Below are positions 1-12,300 of a stretch of 64,000 bases of DNA, one piece after another. How positions within the stretch are numbered: the stretch's first letter is position 1; the number at the start of each line of letters is the position of its first letter. This DNA is from Torymus aiolomorphi. Its lineage: Eukaryota > Arthropoda > Insecta > Hymenoptera > Torymidae. Location of the stretch: assembly GCA_036365515.1 (NCBI GenBank), contig CM070873.1, forward strand, positions 24,435,085 to 24,499,084, in the 5' to 3' direction. The position numbers and the translations under genes are program-made. A model generated the notes under the pieces. The model was not told where the DNA came from and did not search any database. It saw nothing but the letters and a program-made list of their open reading frames with translations.

Positions 1-157
1 ATAATAATTAATATTAATTTTGCTTGTAGATTTATTACTTTTTAGTATCAAATAAGTTTATAACAAAGATTTAGATAAAATTTCCGTTGTTTAATAACTT
101 TAATCAATTGTAAAAAATTATTTCGTTGTACTCCAACGATGCAAACTTCAGACCCAT
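1..157. mobile_element. MITE family A, copy 1 (cut by window edge)
   Basis: Right-hand part of a roughly 220-bp inverted-repeat element. It ends in the motif TTTCGTTG-ACTCCAACG followed by GCAAACTTCAGACCCAT, which matches the termini of copies at 30087, 59216, 61152 and 63109. The left end lies outside the window, so no target duplication can be read. No coding capacity. Confidence 0.75.
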
Positions 158-2237
158 TTACTTTATAAAAAATATTATCAATTTTCCAATCGAACATGTT
201 CGACTACTTCGACTATTTACGTCGACAAACAATTTTTTGCAAGAAATCTAATTCTATTTGGTATTCAACGTGACCGAAGAAACACTACAACATTCATTCA
301 TGCACGCGTTATCCTACTACACATCCTCCATTTTTTATTTTCAAAAGAGAAAAAAACGACGCGTAAAAAAGCTCCGGCGTATTGTATAACGTTAATTGTA
401 CGCCTGCGCGCGCGGATTTAATGACTGGGAGAACCGTCAGCTGTTGCGCCACGCCGGAACGAGACAATGCGCTCGTTAAAAGACGAGAAGAGAAGCGCCG
501 ATGTCGTCTCGAAACGTCGTGTTCTTATCAACCGTCGCCGCGCACCCGAGTGACAATCGGTGCTCGAATTTCAATTGGTTTATCACGATGAAACGTTTAA
601 TAAAAGTGTAGATAAATTGTGATGGTATACCTTGAAAAGTGGTGTTCGCAGTTGAAGTATAGTTTAAAAAGTTGGATAAAATCTGTAAGAGTACATTTTA
701 AGCTTATCTTCATAAATTTAGTACCACATAGCTGCTAAAGTTTTTCTTGAGGATTCGGTTCTTGATCACCTTTTTTACAGATCATTTTCTTTCTAAGAAT
801 AAAAATTTATGTTTAAAATACATTGTTTTACTTCATACTGATAGTTCATTTTAAAAACCGTTTTAAAATCATCGCTTTATGTACACAATTTTCTAGGTAT
901 TATTCATAAGATGCAAGATTAATAATATTTATAACCCTGGTAGAAATTTGTCTATTACGAGATGGTCAGAGAGTCAGTAAATAACTAGAATAAATGGATA
1001 GTTAAGGGCCATGTTGAAACGCGTTTTCCCCTATTATTCGCCCATTTAATAGATTGGAAATAGAATGACATAACCTCAAAATACTCAATTTAAATTTACT
1101 CATAGACTTGACGTTACATTTAAGAGCATTCAATTTAATATCTTACAAAAATGTAAACAATAAACACAGACTAAAAAATCATTTACAGCACTCCTTTTTT
1201 AGGTATTAACTGAAACCTATATTTTTCTATTAGATTTTGTTTCTCTCACTCCTCGTCATAAGAACAAGCCTTCTACTAGCCATTTTCTGATTAAAAAAAC
1301 TGACCAACAGTTTCTTTTTCTCTCCAATTTTAATACCTTTGAAATAGTTAAGAACAAGCTTGTGTAAATCTTTAAAAAAAGTCTTTCTATTTTCAATCTA
1401 TTAAATAGTCGAATAATGTTGGAAAAATCGTTTCATTGATAGATAGAAATATCCAAGAAAAGTGTCTAGTTTTTGGCTATACCCCACTAAAAATAGCTAT
1501 TTATAAGGCAAATAAAGAAGGCAGTTTCCACCAGGGAAACGGTTCCAAAAAATAAAATTTGATTGAAATCTAGGACATTTTGCACACTAAACAAATAAAA
1601 AATTGGGTCATTGTACATTGTCAGCTCGCCTTAAAACTGTGCTCGCAAATGGAGATAATCGTCGGATTTCGCGTTGGTGTTATAACTGACGCAAAGTTTA
1701 ATTGCCCGCTTATGTCTGCGCTGAACGAGCTTTCAAGGTTTTCAGGAAAAGTAGTTAAGGGAATGTGAAAGGGTTTGCGCGCACGGCTAAGTGCGAAATC
1801 TATATCGGGTTTCCTAGCCTCGAGTGTAGACGTTATTGTCATTTTATGATTGTTGTGAAAATGCAAACAGTTTTTTATGATGCTAAATTCTGTAAATAAA
1901 ATTATGCCATTTTAGTATTCAGTGGTCATAATTTGTGACTTTGATGATTAGTCTAATCGGGTTTGAACATTGCACAAGTGATTATAGGTTAGATCGTAAT
2001 AATCTCAATAAGGCTACTCAATTTAGGCATCTATTTGCATAATTGATTATTTTCACTTTGTATCATCAAGAAATTTTCTTGGAATATACTTTGAAAGAAC
2101 TGCGACTTCTTTACCAATGAATGACTTACCTAAAGTCAATGAATGTGACCAGGTCATGTAGTATTTTTATTCCTTTTAATAAAAAAGCTGTCAAATGGAC
2201 GAATGAAGTATACAATGTCTAAAATATTGAAAAATAT
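158..2237. other. Gene-free stretch with one G+C-rich island
   Basis: No convincing gene. Most of it is A+T-rich and without obvious repeats. Positions 355-600 are a CpG-containing island with CGCGCGCG and a CAGCTG E-box at 438-443; the open frame there (382-591) lacks recognisable features and reads as island composition, not protein. The island may be regulatory, like similar ones later in the window. Confidence 0.5.
2229..2237. repeat. Left 9-bp target-site duplication of the giant foldback element
   Basis: GAAAAATAT immediately precedes the left terminus ATGTATATTAAGCTGG. The identical nine bases follow the right terminus at 15127-15135. Nine-base duplications are usual for foldback and Mutator-like elements. 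Confidence 0.85.
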
Positions 2238-3570
2238 ATGTATATTAAGCTGGAGTAGCCACTTCATAAGCCCGGGTTGATAATAATCCCTTATTTTGTC
2301 GCTAATTTGTCGCTAATTTGTTACGCCAATCCCGATTTTGTCGCTCCAGCCGATTCCGAGAAACAATGGCTACTGCAACTTAAGTCATAAGCTGGAAAAG
2401 CCACTATTGTATCTTCTCAGCAATTGACAATAGCGACACCGGGTTAGGCCTAGATTTTGTCGCTAATTTGTCGCTCAAAGATGCCGTAGATCCCATGTCC
2501 CAAAAATGGACCGCTGTCCCAAAAAACGATACAAGGTCACGAGCATATAAGCAAAAATGACGAAAATTAAAAATAACAATTAACTTATAATTGCATATTT
2601 TGTCGCTAATTTGTCGCTGATTTTTCCCGCAAAATCCGATTTTAACGCTCCAGCCGATTCCGAGAAACAATGGCTACTGCAACGTAAGTCTTAAGCTGGA
2701 AAAGCCACTATTGTATCTTCTCAGCAATTGACAATAGCGACACCGGGTTAGGCCTAGATTTTGTCGCTAATTTGTCGCTCAAAGATGCCGTAGATCCCAT
2801 GTCCCAAAAATGGACCGCTGTCCCAAAAAACGATACAAGGTCACGAGCATATAAGCAAAAATTATGAAAATTAAAAATATTCATTAACTTATAATTGCAT
2901 ATTTTGTCGCTAATTTGTCGCTGATTTTTCCCGCAAACCCCGATTTTAACGCTCTAGCCGTTTTCGAGAAACAATGGCTATTCTAGCGTAATATTAAGAT
3001 AGGAAAGCCATTACGTTCTATTGTCTCACCAATTGACGATAGCGACACCGGGTTAGGCCTAGATTTTGTCGCTAATTTGTCGCTCAAAGATGCCGTAGAT
3101 CCCATGTCCCAAAAATGGACCGCTGTCCCAGAAAACGATACAAGGTCACAAGCATATAAGCAAAAATGATAAAAATTAAAAATATCCATTAACTTATAAT
3201 TGCATATTTTGTCGCTAATTTGTCGCTGATTTTTCCCCGATTTTAACGCTCTAGCCGTTTCCGAGAAACAGTGGCTACGGTGGCGTGAGTCTTAAGCTGG
3301 AAAAGTCATTACGTTGTATCTTCTCAGCAATTAACAATAACGACACGGGGTTTGGCCTACTTTTTGTCGCTAATTTGTCGCTTGATGATGCCGTAGATCC
3401 CATGTCTCAAAAGTTGACCACTGTCCCAAAAGTGGAACGCATGCACGGAGATGAACAACGTCGGGTCATGCATATAAACGAAAATGATAAAACTAAAAAA
3501 AAATTAATTCAGCTAATGTGCATGCAGGCAACACTACTTTCACAAATGTCGTTTCTTAATTAAAAACCCT
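2238..3570. repeat. Left outer arm: tandem units of about 300 bp
   Basis: After the terminus come about four units marked by GCTC(C/T)AGCCG-TTC(C)GAGAAACA near 2345, 2650, 2953 and 3251 (spacing about 305, 303 and 298 bp). Each unit contains the doublet GTCGCTAATTTGTCGCT, a block GATGCCGTAGATCCCATGTC, and a terminus-like sequence TTAAGCTGGAAAAGCCA. Open frames of 68-92 codons in either strand repeat with the unit and are incidental. Confidence 0.85.
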
Positions 3571-5645
3571 AATCAAGCGAGAAGACAAAGATTAAAAGAT
3601 AGGCAGGATTCAAAAGTCGAAAGTCGATCGAAAACGCAAACGAAATCGTTTGGGACTCTGAAGAGGGGTTTTTTTTTAATAAAACCGTAAGCAACAAATT
3701 CATAACTGTACGGAATGTAGTCTTAAATATATTACTAAGTTGTTATAGCACTCCTGATTTTGTTGCTTCAAGAGAAGCGAGATCTTGAGTCAAAAGTCGA
3801 CCGAAGACGCAGAAAAACGTGCTTGTGATGCTGACAATCGATATTTACATACAAAAACGGTAAGCGACGAATTCATTATCGTGCACAATGTTTTCTCTAG
3901 TATATTGTTAAGTTGTAACGGGATTCCTAAATTTGTTGCTTCAAGACAGATAGATCCCCGAAAACAAAATCGATGAAAACTGGAAAATAACGCGTTTGGG
4001 ACGCTGAAATCGGGGTTTTCCTTAGCAAAACCGTAAGCAACAAATTCGCAAATGTGCAGAATCTCGTCTCTAATATGTTGCTACGTTGTTACAGCACTCC
4101 TGATTTTGTTGCTTCAAGATAGCCGAGATCTCGAAGTCGAAAATCGATCGAAAACGCAAGAAAACGTGTTTTTGATGCTGACAATCGATTTTTACATACA
4201 AAATCGGTGAGCGACAAATTCATTAACGTGCACCATTTTATCTCTAGTATGTTCTCAAGTTGTAACGGTATTCCGGAATTTGTCGCTTCTAGACAGTTAG
4301 ATCCCGGACACAAAAATCGATCGAAACCGGAAAATAACACGATTGGGACGTTGAAATCGGGGTTTTCATTAGCAAAACCGTTAGCAACAAATTCACAAAT
4401 GTGCAGAATCTCGACTCTAATATGTTGCTACGTTGTTAGAGTATTCCTGAATTTGTTGCTTAGCAGTAGATTATATCTCAGAATCGAAGTCGATCGAAAA
4501 CGGTAAAAACCCGTTTGGGATTAGGTAAATGGGGTTTTCTTTAGAAAAACCGTAAGCAACAAATTCACAAATGCGCAGACTCTTGTCTCTAATATGTTAC
4601 TAAGTTGTTACAGCACTCCTGATTTTGTTGCTTCAGGATAGGCGAGATCTCGAAGTCGAAAATCGATCGAAGACGCAAAAAAACGTGTTTTTGATGCTGA
4701 CAATAGATATTTACATACAGAAACGGTGAGCGACAAATTCTTTAACGTGCTAAATCTTTTCTCTAGTATATTCTCAAATTGTAACGGTATTCCTGAATTT
4801 GTCGCTTCTAGACAGTTAGTTCCCGGCCACAAAAATCGATCGAAACCGGAAAATAACGCTTTTGGGACGCTGAAATCGGGGTTTTCTTTAGCAAAACCGT
4901 AAGCAACAAATTTACAAATGCGCAGACTCTTGTCCCTAATATGTTACTAAGTTGTTACAGCACTCCTGATTTTGTTGCTTCAAGATAGCCGAGATTTCGA
5001 AGTCGAAAATCGATCGAAAACGCAAAAAAACGTGTTTTTGATGCTGACAATCGATATTTACATACAGAAACGGTGAGCGACAAATTCATTAACGTGCACC
5101 ATGTTATCTCTAGTATGTTCTCAAGTTGTAATGGTATTCCGGAATTTGTCGCTTCTAGACAGTTATATCCCGGACACAGAAATCGATCGAAACCGGAAAA
5201 TAACACGATTGGGACGTTGAAATCGGGGTTTTCTTTAGCAAAACCGTTAGCAACAAATTCACAAATGTTCAGAATCTCGACTCTAATATGTTGCTACGTT
5301 GTTAGAGTATTCCTGAATTTGTTGCTTAGCAGTAGATTATATCTCGGAATCGAAAGTCGATCGAAAACGGTAAAAACCCGTTTGGGATTAGGTAAATGGG
5401 GTTTTCTTTAGAAAAACCGTAAGCAACAAATTCACAAATGCGCAGACTCTTGTCTCTAATATGTTGCTACGTTGTTAGAGCACTTCTGATTTTGTTGCTT
5501 CAAGATAGCCGAGATTTCGAAGTCGAAAATCGATCGAAACCGCAAAAAACGTGATTTTGATGCTGACAATCGATATTTACATACAGAAACGGTGAGCGAC
5601 AAATTCTTTAACGAGCTAAATCTTTTCTCTAGTATGTTCTCAAGT
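3571..5645. repeat. Left inner arm: satellite array of about 173-bp monomers
   Basis: About 12 diverged monomers, each with a TCGATCGA-type core, a GAAGCAACAAAAT / GCAACAAATTC block, and AACATACTAGAGA / AACATATTAGAGA in inverse orientation relative to the right arm. Monomers are grouped as dimers of about 347 bp alternating with single units of about 165 bp. Recurrent frames of 74-123 codons are by-products of the repeat. Confidence 0.8.
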
Positions 5646-6390
5646 TGTAATTCGGTCAACGTAACATTGGCAAGAGGCGCACAATCGCACTTACACACTC
5701 TTTCGCACGGCGTCACACGGCAAAAACTCTCCACTTGGACTATATCGCACTCTCTAATAGAGCGAAGAGCGCGGGCGCTATCCAAAATGAGATTAAGCAA
5801 GTTCAAATAAAATCGTAAAGTCTGCATATGAAAATATTATTGAAGGCTGTTATTGTTCAGGTCTTCGTAAACAAATTAGTATAGTTTTAAATGCAAGTTG
5901 CCGACCAATACTTGACATAATATTGTTAAAAAATTAATAATTTTAAAATGGGAAAATATGGGAGTCATGCTGTAGGATTGGAAAAGTATTTAAATTGAAG
6001 TACATAAACACTGCAGAATTATAACAAAAATTGAACAATTATAATTAATTAATTTATTGTTTGAAAATATTTCTTAAATATTGAAGAATGAAAATAATAT
6101 TTATATTAACAGACAATTGACTTCAGACTTTTAATAGAACCACCTTAATTGTCTGTCTCCTCGCGCGCCACTCCCCTCCCCACCCCCTCTCACTCTTTCT
6201 CTCTCTCTCTCTCTCCCTCTCGCTCTTTCTCTCTCTCACTCCCTCTCTCTCGCTTTCTCTCTCTCTCTCTCTGCACATGTAACATCTTAGAGTAGTTAGT
6301 ACATTCATTAGACGGGAAGAGAGGGACATGATGAGGAATAATTTTTCGTCATACCATTTACTAAATAAAACATAATTTACAGCGTCCAAA
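5646..6390. other. Loop (central non-repeated segment) of the foldback element
   Basis: The left satellite breaks off after CTCAAGTTGTAA and the right one resumes near 6395. Between them lie a moderately G+C-rich block (5646-5800, rich in CGCAC/GCGC), an A+T-rich block, and a CT microsatellite. No transposase motif or long frame is seen. The first block may be a relic of another inserted element; I do not recognise it. Confidence 0.6.
6178..6273. repeat. (CT)n microsatellite
   Basis: Imperfect CTCTCT tract inside the foldback loop. It gives an Arg/Glu/Ser-rich frame on the minus strand that is not a gene. Confidence 0.9.
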
Positions 6391-6394
6391 ACAC

Positions 6395-9300
6395 GTTTTT
6401 CTGTATTTTCGATCGACGTTCGACTCTGGTATATAGCCTGTCGGTTTTCACCGTTTTCGATCGACTTTTGTGTCCGGGAACTAACTGTCTAGAAGCGACA
6501 TATTCAGGAGTACCGTTACAACTTGAGAACATACTAGAAAAAAGATTTTGCACGTTAAAGAATTTGTCGCCTACCGTTTTTGTATGTAAAAATCGATTGT
6601 CAGCATGAAAAACACGTTTTATTGCGTTTTCGATCGATTTCCGACTTCGAGATCTTGGCTATCTTGAAGCAACAAAATCAGGAGTGCTGTAACAACTTAG
6701 TAACATATTAGAGACAAGAGTCTGCGCATTTGTAAATTTGTTGCTTCGGTTTTGTTAAAGAAAACCCCGATTTCATGTCCCAAACGCGTTATTTTCCGGT
6801 TTCGATCGATTTTTGTGTCCGGGAACTAACTGTCTAGAAGCGACAAAATCAGGAATACCGTTACAACTTGAGAACATACTAGAGAAAAGATTGTGCACGG
6901 TTAAGAATTTGTCGCTTACCGTTTTGGTATGTAAAAATCGATTGTCAGCATCACAAACACGTTTATTTGCGTTTTCGATCGATTTTCAACTTCCAGATCT
7001 CGGCTATTTTGAAGCAACAAAATCAGGAATGCTGTAACAACTTAGTGACATATTAGAGACAAGAGTCTGCATATTTGTGAATTTGTTGCTTACGGTTTTC
7101 TAACGAAAACCCCATTTACCTAATCTCAAACGGGTTTTTACCGTTTTCGATCGACTTTAGACTCCGGGATATAATCTACTGCAAAGCAACAAATTCAGGA
7201 ATACTCTAACAACGTAGCAACATATTAGAGACAAGAATCTGCGCATTTGTGAATTTGTTGCTTACGGTTTTGCTAAAGAAAATCCCGATTTCAGCGTCCC
7301 AAACGCGTTATTTTCCGGTTTCGATCGATTTTTGTGTCCGGGAACTAACTGTCTAGAAGCGATAAATTCAGGAATACCGTTACAACTTGAGAACATACTA
7401 GAGAAAAGATTTAGCACGTTAAAGAATTTGTCGCTCACCGTTTCTGTATGTAAATATCGATTGTCAGCATCAAAAACACGTTTTTTTGCGTTTTCGATCG
7501 ATTTTCGACTTCGAAATCTCGGCTATCTTGAAGCAACAAAATCAGGAGTGCTGTAACAACTTAGTAACATATTAGAGACAAGAGTCTGCGTTTGTAAATT
7601 TGTTGCTTACGGTTTTGCTAAAGAAAACCCCGATTTCAGCGTCCCAAACCCGTTATTTTCCGGTTTCGATGGATTTTTGTGTCCGGGAACTAACTGTCTA
7701 GAAGCGACAAATTCAGGAATACCGTTAAAACTTGAGAACATACTAGAGAAAAGATTGTGCACGGTTAAGAATTTGTCGCTTACCGTTTTTGTATGTAAAA
7801 ATCGATTGTCAGCATCACAAACACGTTTTTTTTGCGTTTTCGATCGATTTTCGACTTCGAGATCTCGGCTATTTTGAAGCAACAAAATCAGAAATGCTGT
7901 AACAACTTAGTAACATATTAGAGACAAGAGTCTGCATATTTGGGAATTTGTTGCTTACGGTTTTTCTAACGAAAACCCCATTTACCTAATCTCAAACGCG
8001 TTTTTACCGTTTTCGATCGACTTTAGACTCCGGGATATAATCTACTGCAAAGCAACCAATTCAGGAATACTCTAACAACGTAGCAACATATTAGAGACAA
8101 GAGTCTGCGCATTTGTGAATTTGTTGCTTACGGTTTTGCTAAAGAAAATCCCGATTTCAGCGTCCCAAACGCGTTATTTTCCGGTTTCGATCGATTTTTG
8201 TGTCCGGGAACTAACTGTCTAGAAGCGACAAATTCAGGAATACCGTTACAACTTGAGAACATAGTAGAGAAATGATTTAGCACGTTAAAGAATTTGTCGC
8301 TCACCGTTTCTGTATGTAAATATCGATTGTCAGCATCAAAAACACGTTTTTTTGCGTTTTCGATCGATTTTCGACTTCGAAATCTCGGCTATCTTGAAGC
8401 AACAAAATCAGGAGTGCTGTAACAACTTAGTAACATATTAGAGATAAGAGTCTGCGCATTTGTAAAATTGATGCTTACTGTTTTGCTAAAGAAGACCCCG
8501 ATATGAGCGTCCCAAACGCGTTATTTTCCGGCTTCGATCGATTTTTGTGTCCGGGATCTAACTGTCTAGCAGCAACAAATTCAGGAATACCGTTACAACT
8601 TGAGAACATACTAGAGATAACATGGTACACGTTAATAAATTTGTCGCTTACCGTTTTTGTATGTAAAAATCGATTGTCAGCATCACAAACACGTTTTTTT
8701 TGCGTTTTCGATCGATTTTCGACTTCGAGATCTCGGCTATTTTGAAGCAACAAAATCAGGAATGCTGTAACAACTTAGTAACATATTAGAGACAAGAGTC
8801 TGCATATTTGTGAATTTGTTGCTTACGGTTTTTTTAACGAAAACCCCATTTACCTAATCTCAAACGCGTTTTTACCGTTTTCGATCGACTTTAGACTCCG
8901 GGATATAATCTACTGCAAAACAACAAATTCAGGAATACTCTAACAACGTAGCAACATATTAGAGACAAGAGTCTGCGCATTTGTGAATTTGTTGCTTACG
9001 GTTTTGCTAAAGAAAATCCCGATTTCAGCGTCCCAAACGCGTTATTTTCCGGTTTCGATCGATTTTTGTGTCCGGGAACTAACTGTCTAGAAGCGACATA
9101 TTCAGAAATACCGTTACAACTTGAGAACATACTAGAAAAAAGATTTTGCACGTTAACGAATTTGTCGCCTACCGTTTTTGTATGTAAAAATCGATTATCA
9201 GCATGAAAAACACGTTTTTTGCGTTTTCGATCGATTTTCGACTTCGAGATCTTGGCTATCTTGAAGCAACAAAATCAGGAGTGCTGTAACAACTTAGTAA

Positions 9301-12300
9301 CATATTAGAGACAAGAGTCTGCGCATTTGTAAATTTGTTGCTTACGGTTTTGATAAAGAAAACCCCGATTTCAGTGTCCCAAACGCGTTATTTTCCGGTT
9401 TCGATCGATTTTTGTGCCCGGGAACTAACTGTCTAGAAGCGACAAAATAAGGAATATCGTTACAACTTGAGAACATACTAGAGAAAAGATTGTGCACGGT
9501 TAAGAATTTGTCGCTTACCGTTTTTGTATGTAAAAATCGATTGTCAGCATCACAAACACGTTTTTTTTGCGTTTTCGATCGATTTTCGACTTCGAGATCT
9601 CGGCTATTTTGAAGCAACAAAATCAGAAATGCTGTAACAACTTAGTAACATATTAGAGACAAGAGTCTGCATATTTGGGAATTTGTTGCTTACGGTTTTT
9701 CTAACGAAAACCCCATTTACCTAATCTCAAACGCGTTTTTACCGTTTTCGATCGACTTTATACTCCGGGATATAATCTACTGCAAAGCAACAAATTCAGG
9801 AATACTCTAACAACGTAGCAACATATTAGAGACAAGAGTCTGCGCATTTGTAAATTTGTTGCTTACGGTTTTGCTAAAGAAAACCCCGATTTCAGCGTCC
9901 CAAACGCGTTATTTTCCGGTTTCGATCGATTTTTGTGTCCGGGAACTAACTGTCTAGAAGCGACAAAATCAGGAATACCGTTACAACTTGAGAACATACT
10001 AGAGATAATATGGCGCACTTTAATGAATTTGTCGCTCACCGTTTTGGTACGTAAAAATCGATTGTCAGCATCACAACCACGTTTTTTTGAGTTTTCGATC
10101 CATTTTCGACTTCGAGATCTCGCCTATCCTGAAGCAACAAAATCAGGAGTGCTGTAACAACTTAGTAACATATTAGAGACAAGAGTCTGCGCATTTGTAA
10201 ATTTGTTGCTTAAGGTTTTGCTAAAGAAAACCCCGATTTCAGCGTCCCAAACGCGTTATTTTCCGGTTTCGATCGATTTTTGTGTCCGGGAACTAACTGT
10301 CTAGAAGCGACAAAATCAGGAATACCGTTACAACTTGAGAACATACTAGAGAAAAGATTGTGCACATTAAAGAACTTGTTGCTCACCGTTTCTGTATGTA
10401 AATATTGATTGTCAGCATCAAAAACACGTTTTTTTGCGTTTTCGATCGATTTTCGACTTCGAGATCTCGGCTATTTTGAAGCAACAAAATCAGGAATGCT
10501 GTAACAACTTAGTAACATATTAGAGACAAGAGTCTGCATATTTGTGAATTTGTTGCTTACGGTTTTTTTAACGAAAACCCCATTTACCTAATCTCAAACG
10601 CGTTTTTACCGTTTTCGATCGACTTTAGACTCCGGGATATAATCTACTGCAAAACAACAAATTCAGGAATACTCTAACAACGTAGCAACATATTAGAGAC
10701 AAGAGTCTGCGCATTTGTGAATTTGTTGCTTACGGTTTTGCTAAAGAAAATCCCGATTTCAGCGTCCCAAACGCGTTATTTTCCGGTTTCGATCGATTTT
10801 TGTGTCCGGGAACTAACTGTCTAGAAGCGACATATTCAGAAATACCGTTACAACTTGAGAACATACTAGAAAAAAGATTTTGCACGTTAACGAATTTGTC
10901 GCCTACCGTTTTTGTATGTAAAAATCGATTATCAGCATGAAAAACACGTTTTTTTGCGTTTTCGATCGATTTTCGACTTCGAGATCTTGGCTATCTTGAA
11001 GCAACAAAATCAGGAGTGCTGTAACAACTTAGTAACATATTAGAGACAAGAGTCTGCGCATTTGTAAATTTGTTGCTTACGGTTTTGATAAAGAAAACCC
11101 CGATTTCAGTGTCCCAAACGCGTTATTTTCCGGTTTCGATCGATTTTTGTGCCCGGGAACTAACTGTCTAGAAGCGACAAAATAAGGAATATCGTTACAA
11201 CTTGAGAACATACTAGAGAAAAGATTGTGCACGGTTAAGAATTTGTCGCTTACCGTTTTTGTATGTAAAAATCGATTGTCAGCATCACAAACACGTTTTT
11301 TTTGCGTTTTCGATCGATTTTCGACTTCGAGATCTCGGCTATTTTGAAGCAACAAAATCAGAAATGCTGTAACAACTTAGTAACATATTAGAGACAAGAG
11401 TCTGCATATTTGGGAATTTGTTGCTTACGGTTTTTCTAACGAAAACCCCATTTACCTAATCTCAAACGCGTTTTTACCGTTTTCGATCGACTTTATACTC
11501 CGGGATATAATCTACTGCAAAGCAACAAATTCAGGAATACTCTAACAACGTAGCAACATATTAGAGACAAGAGTCTGCGCATTTGTAAATTTGTTGCTTA
11601 CGGTTTTGCTAAAGAAAACCCCGATTTCAGCGTCCCAAACGCGTTATTTTCCGGTTTCGATCGATTTTTGTGTCCGGGAACTAACTGTCTAGAAGCGACA
11701 AAATCAGGAATACCGTTACAACTTGAGAACATACTAGAGATAATATGGCGCACTTTAATGAATTTGTCGCTCACCGTTTTGGTACGTAAAAATCGATTGT
11801 CAGCATCACAACCACGTTTTTTGAGTTTTCGATCCATTTTCGACTTCGAGATCTCGCCTATCCTGAAGCAACAAAATCAGGAGTGCTGTAACAACTTAGT
11901 AACATATTAGAGACAAGAGTCTGCGCATTTGTAAATTTGTTGCTTAAGGTTTTGCTAAAGAAAACCCCGATTTCAGCGTCCCAAACGCGTTATTTTCCGG
12001 TTTCGATCGATTTTTGTGTCCGGGAACTAACTGTCTAGAAGCGACAAAATCAGGAATACCGTTACAACTTGAGAACATACTAGAGAAAAGATTGTGCACA
12101 TTAAAGAACTTGTTGCTCACCGTTTCTGTATGTAAATATTGATTGTCAGCATCAAAAACACGTTTTTTGCGTTTTCGATTGATTTTCGACTTCGGAATCT
12201 CGGTTATCTTGGAGCAACAAAACCAGGAGTGCTCTAACAACGTAGCAACATATTAGAGACAAGAGTCTGCGCATTTGTGAATTTGTTGCTTACGGTTTTT

